This document shows, piece after piece, positions 1 through 5,303 of a DNA stretch of 6,903 nucleotides. Numbering within the stretch: the stretch's first letter is position 1; each line of letters opens with the position of its first letter. Under the pieces are notes generated by a model. The model was not told the DNA's origin. It did not search any database and worked only from the letters and a program-made list of their open reading frames with translations. Both the position numbers and the translations under genes were made by a program. Location: positions 1 to 6,903 of the forward strand of contig CADEHD010000110.1 of the NCBI GenBank assembly GCA_902827055.1. The letters are read 5' to 3'. Source of the DNA: an uncultured Chloroflexota bacterium. GTDB taxonomy: Bacteria > Chloroflexota > Dehalococcoidia > UBA2979.

Positions 1-177
1 CAACTGCACAACGCGATCGCAAACTCGCTCGGACTTCCGGACCCCGCGGTCCTCGAGGTCCTGGCCGCGGCCGCGGTGCCCCCGGACACCCGGGCGCAAC
101 ACCTGGAGCTGCAGGACTGGGTCCGCCTCCACGAGGCGCTGGAGCGCATGCACCCCCGGACCCTTGATGTCGTCTGA
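1..177 (+). CDS. rsmA: 16S rRNA dimethyladenosine transferase RsmA/KsgA, C-terminal fragment
   Basis: The window opens inside this gene. Frame 1 is open from base 1 to a TGA at 175-177 and gives the last 58 residues. RsmA uses SAM to dimethylate two adjacent adenines in the 3'-terminal helix of 16S rRNA during small-subunit maturation. The visible part is the small helical C-terminal domain: a QLHNAIANSLGLP segment resembling the family's RRKxLRNAL-type helix, then PPDTRAQHLELQDWVRLHEAL, where the RA..L(S/E)L..(F/W)..L pattern is the usual RsmA ending. The catalytic Rossmann domain lies outside the window. The identification rests on this C-terminal pattern and on ispE following immediately, a common order in Actinomycetota and Chloroflexota. 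The last bases overlap the ispE start, suggesting translational coupling. Confidence 0.8.
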   Translation, partial: QLHNAIANSLGLPDPAVLEVLAAAAVPPDTRAQHLELQDWVRLHEALERMHPRTLDVV

Positions 178-1165
178 CGTGGCCGCACCCGCGCCCGCGG
201 TCATGCCCGACCTGGCGCTCGGAGTGCGCGCGCTCGCTCCCGCCAAGGTGAACCTGGCGCTCGAGGTGGTGGGGCGTCGCGGCGACGGCTACCACGACAT
301 CGACACGGTGATGACCACGGTCGACCTGGCCGACGACGTGCGCGTCTGGCCGCACACCGCGCTCGACGTGACGTACGTCGGCTCGCACGCGCGAGGGTTG
401 CACGGGCACCCCACGGACCTCGCCGCCCGCGCCGTCGAGGCCCTCGCCCGCGCCGCAGATCGACCCGCCCAGGCACGCGTGCAGGTCACGAAGCGCATCC
501 CGCACCCCGCCGGCCTCGGAGGCGGATCCTCGGACGCTGCCGCCACGCTGCGGGCGCTGAACGCGATGTGGGGACTCGGCTGGTCCGCCGACCGCCTCGC
601 CGAGGTGGGTGCGCGGATCGGGTCCGACGTGCCGTTCTTCGTCCACGGCGGGATGGCCCGCTGCACCGGACGAGGCGAGCACGTCGAGCCGCTGCGGGAC
701 ATGGTCGAGCTGCGGCTGCTCATCCTCCTGCCGCCGGTCGGCGCCACCGAGGGCAAGACCACGCAGCGCTACGGCGCGCTCCGGCGACCAGACTTCACCC
801 GCGGCGAGCACGCCGCACGCCTCGCGCACCGCGTGGATCGAGGCGCCCCGCCGCCGGCGCGTGACCTGTTCAACGTATTCGAGGCCGTCGTCGAACGCAC
901 GGACACCGAGCTGACCGCACACCTCGCGGCCTACCGCGCCGCGGGCGCCCCCTCCCTGCACCTGTGCGGGTCTGGTCCGGCGGCGTACCTCCTGGTCGCC
1001 GAGCGCGCGAAGCTGGTCGAGCTCCGGCGCACGTTCCGCGACGCCGGCGCCGAGGTATTCGAGACGCGCACGCTCCGGCGGGCCGCAGCGCTCGAACTCG
1101 TGGCCGCGGAGGCGGAGCCGCCGGTCCCCCTGGCTGACCCGGGCCCCGAGCATGCCCCCGCCTGA
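167..1165 (+). CDS. ispE: 4-diphosphocytidyl-2-C-methyl-D-erythritol kinase IspE
   Basis: IspE is a cytosolic GHMP-superfamily kinase. It phosphorylates the 2-hydroxyl of CDP-methylerythritol with ATP, in the non-mevalonate (MEP) route to IPP and DMAPP. All three GHMP motifs are present, numbered from the ATG at 167: APAKVNLALEV with the conserved Lys27; the ATP-binding glycine loop PAGLGGGSSDAAATL at 114-128; and LCGSGPAA at 266-273. GSDVPFFVHGGMARCTGRGE carries the catalytic Asp154. The protein is 332 residues, longer than the E. coli enzyme (about 283), with roughly 20 extra residues before APAK and an Ala/Pro/Glu-rich tail of about 30. The start is uncertain: TTG 164, ATG 167, GTG 179 and ATG 203 are all in frame and none has a clear Shine-Dalgarno. 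ATG 167 overlaps the end of rsmA, which fits coupled translation. All key residues are present, so it should be active. Confidence 0.95.
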   Translation: MSSDVAAPAPAVMPDLALGVRALAPAKVNLALEVVGRRGDGYHDIDTVMTTVDLADDVRVWPHTALDVTYVGSHARGLHGHPTDLAARAVEALARAADRPAQARVQVTKRIPHPAGLGGGSSDAAATLRALNAMWGLGWSADRLAEVGARIGSDVPFFVHGGMARCTGRGEHVEPLRDMVELRLLILLPPVGATEGKTTQRYGALRRPDFTRGEHAARLAHRVDRGAPPPARDLFNVFEAVVERTDTELTAHLAAYRAAGAPSLHLCGSGPAAYLLVAERAKLVELRRTFRDAGAEVFETRTLRRAAALELVAAEAEPPVPLADPGPEHAPA

Positions 1166-1586
1166 CGTCATGCAAGCGCTCCTCGCCGGCCTCATCGCCG
1201 GCGTGGGGACCGCGTTCGCCTGCACCACGTTCCTGCTCGTCGCGATCCACCGCGGCCTCCCGTTGCCCGGGCGGCTCGGCGGCGCGGGTAGCCTCCCCCT
1301 GCCGTTGATCGGGGTCATCGCGGTGAACGGGTTCCTCTTCGGCTGGACGGGGCTTGGATTGCTACTCGGCGCCGGCGTACACGCCCTGGAGCGCACCCAA
1401 CCAGCCGATGGACTGCTCAGCCCGAACCTGGCATTCACGTCCGTGGTCGCGGGTTCGGTGCTCCTGCTCCTCGGCGCGGCCGCCGTCGTGCGAGGGCGCA
1501 TCGGCGCGCCCGTGGTCGCCTCCGGACTCGCAGCCGCGATCGCGTTCGGCTGGGTGCTCCCCTGGCTGGCGCTGCGGGGCCGCTGA
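1152..1586 (+). CDS. Small four-helix integral membrane protein, unknown function
   Basis: I do not recognise this family. The 144-residue product is strongly hydrophobic, with four likely membrane segments at about residues 7-30, 50-76, 94-113 and 117-140, and short Arg-containing loops (IHRGLPLPGR, VVRGRIG, LRGR). That pattern predicts an inner-membrane protein with both ends on the same side. No catalytic or transport motif is evident. The start is either ATG 1152, overlapping the ispE stop by 14 bases, or the in-frame ATG 1170, four bases after that stop. Neither has a clear ribosome binding site, so translation probably depends on the upstream gene. Hydrophobicity, G/C third positions and the tight link to ispE support a real gene. 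A role in isoprenoid or envelope metabolism would be a guess from position alone. Confidence 0.7.
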   Translation: MPPPDVMQALLAGLIAGVGTAFACTTFLLVAIHRGLPLPGRLGGAGSLPLPLIGVIAVNGFLFGWTGLGLLLGAGVHALERTQPADGLLSPNLAFTSVVAGSVLLLLGAAAVVRGRIGAPVVASGLAAAIAFGWVLPWLALRGR

Positions 1587-1588
1587 GC

Positions 1589-1602
1589 CCGCGACGCCGC
1601 GG
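1589..1602 (+). terminator. Hairpin just after the membrane-protein stop, possible terminator
   Basis: CCGCG at 1589-1593 pairs with CGCGG at 1598-1602 around an ACGC loop, two bases after the TGA at 1584-1586. An alternative, longer-range pairing joins GGCCGC at 1578-1583 with GCGGCC at 1599-1604. No T-run follows, so it is not a classical intrinsic terminator. It may stabilise the 3' end or slow polymerase. Confidence 0.25.
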
Positions 1603-1655
1603 CCTTCGCCCCGGATGTGAGGAAACTGACGGCTATCCGCCGAGGCTGACGCGGC

Positions 1656-1677
1656 GCCCGGGGACTCCCCGACTGGC
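1656..1677 (+). terminator. GC-rich hairpin, possible terminator of the ispE operon
   Basis: CGGGG at 1659-1663 pairs with CCCCG at 1667-1671 around a three-base ACT loop. GCC at 1656-1658 can pair with GGC at 1675-1677 across a three-base bulge. It lies between the end of the membrane-protein gene and the TATGCT box at 1698, the expected place for a terminator, but there is no T-run. Confidence 0.3.
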
Positions 1678-1697
1678 ACTGTGACAAGGCCATCTCG

Positions 1698-1704
1698 TAT
1701 GCTC
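1698..1704 (+). promoter_or_regulatory. Candidate -10 box (TATGCTC) ahead of the PHP gene
   Basis: TATGCT matches the bacterial TANNNT -10 pattern in a region otherwise poor in TA. It shares the pattern TAYNCTC with boxes at 2529, 4835 and 6597, each in the gap before a gene. No good -35 hexamer is found 16-18 bases upstream. It would give a leader of about 50 bases to a CTG 1760 start, or about 90 to ATG 1799. Confidence 0.35.
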
Positions 1705-1747
1705 GCGCCACGTTCACGTAATCGCCTGTACGCAACCGTGATCCGAC

Positions 1748-1753
1748 GGGGGG
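1748..1753 (+). promoter_or_regulatory. Purine-rich ribosome binding site supporting a CTG start
   Basis: A run of six G residues lies six bases ahead of the CTG at 1760, a normal Shine-Dalgarno distance. It is the only purine-rich block near the beginning of the PHP reading frame; none precedes ATG 1799. It therefore bears on the start choice. Confidence 0.35.
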
Positions 1754-1759
1754 CCGGCC

Positions 1760-2497
1760 CTGCAACTCAACGATGGCTTCAGTGCGACCGTAGTCGATAT
1801 GCACCTGCATACGCTCGGCACATCCTCGGACAGCATGCTTGACCCCGCCGAATTGCCGGAGGTCGCGCGCGCCGCTCGACTCACGGGCTACAACCTGGCC
1901 GAGCACGACCAGATCTGGGAGCGGCACCGCCAGCTGGCGTACCGCAACGAGCACAGCGACCTGTTCGTGAACTTCGGCATCGAGGTCTCGACGGAGTTCG
2001 GGCACATGCTCGCGATCGGGCTGAAGTCGTATGTGGGCGGGATCCGCCGCGCACCCAAGCTCCGCGAGGAGCTCGACAAGGTGGGCGGCTTCCTCATCGT
2101 GGCCCACCCGTTCCGCCACGTCTTCGACCCCGTGACCGCGATGCGCAAGGGTGGCGAGCCGTTCACGCTGACGGCGGAGCAGGCCGCCGAGCTCCCCGTC
2201 TTCAAGCTCGTGAACGCCATCGAGATCGGGAACGCAGCGAACACACCTCGCGAGAACTACTTCGCCGCCGAGGTCGCCAAGTACGCCGGTCTGCCCACCA
2301 CCGGAGGCAGCGACGCCCACTCGCGATCCGGCGTTGGCAACTTCGCCACCGGGTTTGCGGAGAAGGTCCGCGACGAGGAGCACTTCCTGGAGCTGCTCCA
2401 CGCGCGCAAGATGGAGTGCGTCCACAAGACCGCGACGGGGCGATGGGTGCGCTTCGAGGAGGGCAGCCTGGAGGCAGGCGCGGCCGAGACCGAGTAG
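1760..2497 (+). CDS. PHP-domain metal-dependent phosphoesterase
   Basis: The PHP fold uses a cluster of His, Asp and Glu residues binding two or three metal ions to cleave phosphoesters; relatives include the TrpH/YciV (RNase AM) group and the PHP domain of DNA polymerase III. Numbered from ATG 1799, the full ligand set is visible: H2 and H4 (MHLHT), D11, E35-H36-D37, E62 (GIEVS), H69 (GHMLAIGL), H103 and H107 (AHPFRH), and D172/H174 (GSDAHS). The start is questionable. At ATG 1799 the first metal ligand would be residue 2, leaving no room for the usual first beta strand. The frame is open upstream to a TGA at 1739-1741, and bases 1760-1798 encode LQLNDGFSATVVD, giving a typical VVDMHLHT strand. 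CTG 1760, preceded by six Gs, is therefore proposed (245 residues, against 232). The substrate is unknown. The gene lies 61 bases ahead of the next one. Confidence 0.88.
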   Translation: MQLNDGFSATVVDMHLHTLGTSSDSMLDPAELPEVARAARLTGYNLAEHDQIWERHRQLAYRNEHSDLFVNFGIEVSTEFGHMLAIGLKSYVGGIRRAPKLREELDKVGGFLIVAHPFRHVFDPVTAMRKGGEPFTLTAEQAAELPVFKLVNAIEIGNAANTPRENYFAAEVAKYAGLPTTGGSDAHSRSGVGNFATGFAEKVRDEEHFLELLHARKMECVHKTATGRWVRFEEGSLEAGAAETE

Positions 2498-2528
2498 CCT
2501 CCGCGGCCCCCCCGCGCAGCGACATCGC

Positions 2529-2534
2529 TATCCT
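2529..2534 (+). promoter_or_regulatory. Candidate -10 box (TATCCT) for the 451-residue gene
   Basis: TATCCT lies in the 61-base gap after the PHP stop, inside GCTATCCTCG (2527-2536). That ten-base string recurs with one change at 4833-4842, also just ahead of a gene. A transcript starting about seven bases downstream would have a leader of about 18 bases that includes the Shine-Dalgarno. No matching -35 is evident. Confidence 0.35.
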
Positions 2535-2548
2535 CGGGCGCAGGAAAC

Positions 2549-2554
2549 GAGGAA
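2549..2554 (+). promoter_or_regulatory. Ribosome binding site GAGGAA
   Basis: GAGGAA ends four bases before the ATG at 2559. It fixes the start there (or at the adjacent GTG 2556) and excludes the long in-frame extension that would run back into the PHP gene. Confidence 0.6.
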
Positions 2555-2558
2555 CGTG

Positions 2559-3914
2559 ATGGCCGCCCAGCCCCGCCTGCTGTCGATCGCGCACCCCCTG
2601 CGGCACATGCGCGTGGACAACCACTCGATCTTCAATGCGCCCGCGCTCTTCGACTACGACGTGGTCGTCATCGACCCGGGCGGAGTCTTCGAGGCCGTGC
2701 GCGACGTGCTCGAGTCGCGCGCCCTGCACACCACGCACGCCGACACCCCCGTGGCGAACGGCGAGTCGACCGCGACGCACGCCGGCCTCGCGGACGTGCT
2801 GCGACGACGGCAGAACGAGGTGGCGCGCGCCCTCGAGCGCGGCGCGCTCATCGTGGTGTTCGCGCACCCGACGGCCACCATCACCGAGGTCTCCACGTTC
2901 TCCGGACTGGACCGCTACTTCTTCCTGCCCGCACCCCCTGGCCTCGGCTGGGACGCCCGGCTCATCCAGGGGGGCGAGGGCTCCACCGTGGCGGTCACGG
3001 ACCACGCCCACCCGTTCGCGCGCGTGATCGATGTCCTGCGCGATGACGTGCGGTACCGCGCGCACTTCGATGACCGAGCGCCGGGCTTCGCGGGCAACGC
3101 GCGCATCCTCGCGCGGTCCGTGGGAGGTGCCGCCGTCGCCGCCGAGTTCACCGTGGGCGCGGGGCGCATCGTCTTCCTCCCCGCGCCTCGCGAGGTGGGC
3201 GGCGAGCTCTCCGCGTCGCTCGCCACCGCGATCCTCGAGGCGAGCGACGCGATGCTCGGGCGCGCGCAGGGTGCGCCGCCATCCTGGCTCGCCGACATCA
3301 CGGTCGCCGGCCTCGCCGAGCGCGATGCAGCCGTCGCGCGGGCAGCGGACGGACTCGCCACGGCGCAGCGCGCCCTCGACGCCGCCGAGGCCGCACGCGC
3401 GGAACTGGCGCTGCTGCGAGACGTGCTGTGGACCGAGCGTCCGCGCGCGCTTCTCGCGGCGACCGAGCGCTGCCTCGCGCTGCTTGGCTTCGAGCCGACC
3501 GGCGACGGCCGCGTCCGCGCACCCGAGGGCGAGCTCCTCGTCGAGGTCGCAGGGAGCGAGACCGCTGTCGGGATGGGGCCACACTACGCGGTGCGCGCCC
3601 GCCTCGAGGAGATCATCGAGGCGGAGCACCGCGCGCCACGCGGGCTGGTGGTGGCCAACGGGCAGCGCATGCACCGCCCCGAGGACCGCGACGCCGCGTT
3701 CGACGAGTCACTGCGCGTCGGCGCGGAGGCGATGCGCTACGCCCTCATCACCGCGCCCGAGCTGTTCTACACGGCCAGCGCCGCCCTCGAGGGCATGCCC
3801 GAGACCGCACTCGCGAACATCCGCCTGCGCATGCTCACCACGGACGGCCTCGTGGAACTGGACGACCTCGTGCTGGGCGCGTCCCCCGAGGGGCCGGCCG
3901 GCGCGACCGCGTGA
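2559..3914 (+). CDS. 451-residue protein: alpha/beta N-terminal domain, coiled coil, PD-(D/E)XK-like C-terminal domain
   Basis: I cannot name this protein. Residues 1-240 look like an alpha/beta domain with strands such as FDYDVVVIDPGGVF (31-44) and RGALIVVFAHP (94-104), reminiscent of flavodoxin- or glutamine-amidotransferase-like folds, but without a catalytic Cys. Residues 250-300 are Ala/Glu/Arg-rich and probably coiled coil. Residues 300-410 follow a restriction-endonuclease-like pattern: CLALLGFEPTG, then ELLVEVAGSE (325-334), then RGLVVANGQRM (361-371), then ALITAPELFYT (395-405). In active PD-(D/E)XK domains the second strand reads (D/E)xK; here it reads EVA, and no clear upstream Asp is seen, so catalysis is doubtful. 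The fold assignment is inferred from pattern memory. The start is set by GAGGAA before ATG 2559. The stop overlaps the methyltransferase start by four bases (GTGA), implying co-expression. A DNA- or RNA-binding role is possible but unproven. Confidence 0.75.
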   Translation: MAAQPRLLSIAHPLRHMRVDNHSIFNAPALFDYDVVVIDPGGVFEAVRDVLESRALHTTHADTPVANGESTATHAGLADVLRRRQNEVARALERGALIVVFAHPTATITEVSTFSGLDRYFFLPAPPGLGWDARLIQGGEGSTVAVTDHAHPFARVIDVLRDDVRYRAHFDDRAPGFAGNARILARSVGGAAVAAEFTVGAGRIVFLPAPREVGGELSASLATAILEASDAMLGRAQGAPPSWLADITVAGLAERDAAVARAADGLATAQRALDAAEAARAELALLRDVLWTERPRALLAATERCLALLGFEPTGDGRVRAPEGELLVEVAGSETAVGMGPHYAVRARLEEIIEAEHRAPRGLVVANGQRMHRPEDRDAAFDESLRVGAEAMRYALITAPELFYTASAALEGMPETALANIRLRMLTTDGLVELDDLVLGASPEGPAGATA

Positions 3915-4802
3915 CCAGCCCCGACGCCGACCGGCACGCCCCGTACGTCCGGTACGTCGAGGCCAATCGCGCCTGGTGGAATCGCGTGGTCCCCATCCAC
4001 GAGGCGTCGCGCGGCTACGACCGCGAGGGCTTCCTCAGCGGCGAGAAGCCGCTCTGTCCGGTCGAGCTCGCGGAGCTCGGGCCGCTGGTCGAGGGGCGCT
4101 CGCTGCTCCACCTCCAAGTGCCACTTCGGCATGGACACGCTGAGCTGGGCCCGGCTCGGCGCGCGCGTGGCCGGCCTCGACTTCGCGTCCGCGGCCATCG
4201 AGGCCGCACGCCGCCTCTCCGAGGACAGCGGCGTCCCGGGGCGCTTCGTGGAGGCGAACGTCTACGACGCCCCCGCCGCCCTCGAGAGGGAGCGCTTCGA
4301 CATCGTCTACACGGGAATCGGCGCGCTCAACTGGCTGCCCGACATCGTGGCGTGGGCGCGAGTCGTCTCCGACTGCCTCGTGGATGGTGGCCGCCTCTAC
4401 CTGTACGAGGCCCATCCGATGCGCGGAGCCCTCGACTACGACAACCCCGACCAGCAACTGCTCCTGCGCTTTCCCTACTTCTCCCAACCGGAGCCCGGCA
4501 CGGACATGTCGACGGAGACCTACGTCGATGGACCCACGTTCGAGCCCATGCCGGTGCACGACTGGAATCACGGCCTCGGCGAGATCGTGACGGCGGTCAT
4601 CGAGGCGGGCATGGACCTCGAGTTCCTGCGCGAGCACCGCGAGGTGCCGTGGCAGGCGCTGCCGTGGATGGAGTTCGTCGGTGACGGGCCTCGAGGCGCG
4701 GACGGCCGCTACCAGTCGGGGCGGATGTGGCGCCTGCCCGAGGCACAGCGGGACCTGGTGCCCCTCATGTACTCGCTCATGGCCACCCGACGGCGCCGGT
4801 AG
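3911..4802 (+). pseudogene. Class I SAM-dependent methyltransferase, interrupted by a +1 frameshift
   Basis: The gene begins at GTG 3911, overlapping the preceding TGA (GTGA), and ends at TAG 4800-4802. Residues 1-69 read in one frame: RYVEANRAWWNRVVPIHEAS, then EGRSLLHLQ. The frame then breaks at CTCCAAGTGCC (4112-4122). Dropping one A of the AA at 4116-4117 gives LLHLQCHFGMDTLSWARLGA, the SAM-binding motif I, and the frame continues cleanly to 4802 for a 296-residue product. Later motifs are GLDF, FVEANVYDAP (acidic motif II region), FDIVYTGIGALNWLPD and GGRLYLYEAHP. Without correction the first frame would read on to 4684 as an Arg-rich unrelated tail. Codon and amino-acid quality stay normal on both sides of the break, so a recent mutation or a sequencing/assembly error is more likely than an old pseudogene. 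The methyl acceptor is unknown; similar proteins are annotated only as class I methyltransferases. Confidence 0.85.
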
Positions 4803-4834
4803 CGGCAGCGGCACGACGGCCGCACTCACCCTGC

Positions 4835-4840
4835 TACCCT
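4835..4840 (+). promoter_or_regulatory. Candidate -10 box (TACCCT) for the F420-type reductase, possibly leaderless
   Basis: TACCCT lies ten bases before ATG 4851, within GCTACCCTCG (4833-4842), nearly identical to the box at 2527-2536. A start site six or seven bases downstream would leave a leader of only a few bases. No Shine-Dalgarno precedes this ATG, so a leaderless transcript is plausible. No clear -35. Confidence 0.35.
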
Positions 4841-4850
4841 CGACGGCACG

Positions 4851-5288
4851 ATGGCACGGACCTACCGCGTCACCCCGGCGATCCGCACGTGGAACGTCCT
4901 CGCGAGGGCGCTGATCGGCCTCGGACTGGGGGCAGGCCGCTGGCGCATCCTGACGGTTCGAGGCCGCAGGACGGGCCGCGCTTACTCAACCCCGGTTTCG
5001 CTGCTCATCCACGGCGGCCGCGACTGGCTCGTCTCCCCGTACGGGCGTCGAGGCTGGGCTGCCAACGCGCTCGCGGTCGGCGAGGTCAGGCTGCGCCGGG
5101 GCCGCGACGTGCGGAACGTTCGAGTCCGCGAAGTCTCGCCCGAGGAGGCGGCGCCCGTGCTGCGCGCGTACCTCGCGCAGGAGCCCATCACGCGGCCCTA
5201 CTTCGACGTCACGCTCGACTCACCCGAGGCCGACTTCGTCCGCGAGGCCCCACGGCACCCCGTCTTCGCCCTCGAGGGGGACCGCTAG
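4851..5288 (+). CDS. Deazaflavin (F420)-dependent nitroreductase/quinone reductase family protein
   Basis: The 145-residue protein resembles the Ddn-like family of small split-barrel oxidoreductases, which use reduced F420 to reduce quinones or nitro compounds. Supporting features are the LTVRGRRTGRAYSTPV segment at 34-49, matching the family's L(T/V)xxGR(K/R)(T/S)G(R/K)xxxTP core; a following LLIHGGRDWLVSPYGRRG strand pair; and W69-x-x-N72-A-L with a VRLRRGRDVRNVRVREV barrel strand region (79-95), corresponding to the usual W-x-x-N-L...V section. Length is normal for the family. The amphipathic N-terminus (AIRTWNVLARALIGLGLGAGRWR) may associate with the membrane, as suggested for Ddn. If the assignment is right, the host makes F420, which fits Actinomycetota and some Chloroflexota. 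The gene starts 48 bases after the methyltransferase stop, probably with its own promoter. Its stop is shared with fabV on the other strand. Confidence 0.82.
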   Translation: MARTYRVTPAIRTWNVLARALIGLGLGAGRWRILTVRGRRTGRAYSTPVSLLIHGGRDWLVSPYGRRGWAANALAVGEVRLRRGRDVRNVRVREVSPEEAAPVLRAYLAQEPITRPYFDVTLDSPEADFVREAPRHPVFALEGDR

Positions 5289-5303
5289 TCCAGCGGGCGG
5301 TCC
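5279..5303. terminator. Hairpin spanning the two convergent stop codons, possible bidirectional terminator
   Basis: GGACCGC at 5279-5285 and GCGGTCC at 5297-5303 form a perfect seven-base inverted repeat with an 11-base loop (5286-5296). It sits exactly where the plus-strand reductase and minus-strand fabV meet. A hairpin here would form in both transcripts. There is no T-run on either side, so intrinsic termination is uncertain. Confidence 0.35.

Larger units (their letters stand above)
1587..1759. other. Intergenic gap between the ispE operon and the PHP gene
   Basis: This is the longest non-coding stretch in the window, about 170 bases (210 if the PHP gene starts at ATG 1799). It is visibly less GC-rich than the flanking genes. 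It holds two small GC-rich hairpins near its left side and a -10-like TATGCT at 1698-1703. I see no tRNA, riboswitch-like fold, long repeat or small ORF with a ribosome binding site. It most likely contains the end of the rsmA-ispE transcript and the start of the next one. Confidence 0.6.

Noticed and set aside
1674..1690. TGGCAC resembling a sigma-54 -24 element
   Set aside because: The required TTGC(A/T) element five bases further on is absent (the sequence reads CAAG).
2334..2558. Possible 75-residue N-terminal extension of the 451-residue protein into the PHP gene
   Set aside because: The extension is Arg/Ser/Pro-rich shadow sequence over conserved PHP codons, while a good ribosome binding site directly precedes ATG 2559.
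2202..3674. Very long open frame (490 codons) on the minus strand across the PHP and 451-residue genes
   Set aside because: Its product is a repetitive Arg/Gly/His/Val-rich string with no family pattern. It is the mirror of G/C-biased third codon positions in the plus-strand genes, which have motifs and ribosome binding sites.
3942..3960. Short direct repeat of GTACGTC in the methyltransferase 5' end
   Set aside because: It encodes YVRYVE within the gene; two copies of seven bases are expected by chance in this composition.
3031..4143. 370-codon plus-strand frame in another phase, rich in Arg, Ser and Pro
   Set aside because: It lies inside the 451-residue gene in a shifted frame; composition is typical of out-of-frame GC-rich DNA.
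4035..4829. 264-codon minus-strand frame opposite the methyltransferase
   Set aside because: It is antisense to a gene with clear SAM-binding motifs. Its product is low-complexity and lacks a ribosome binding site or promoter, so it is a compositional shadow.
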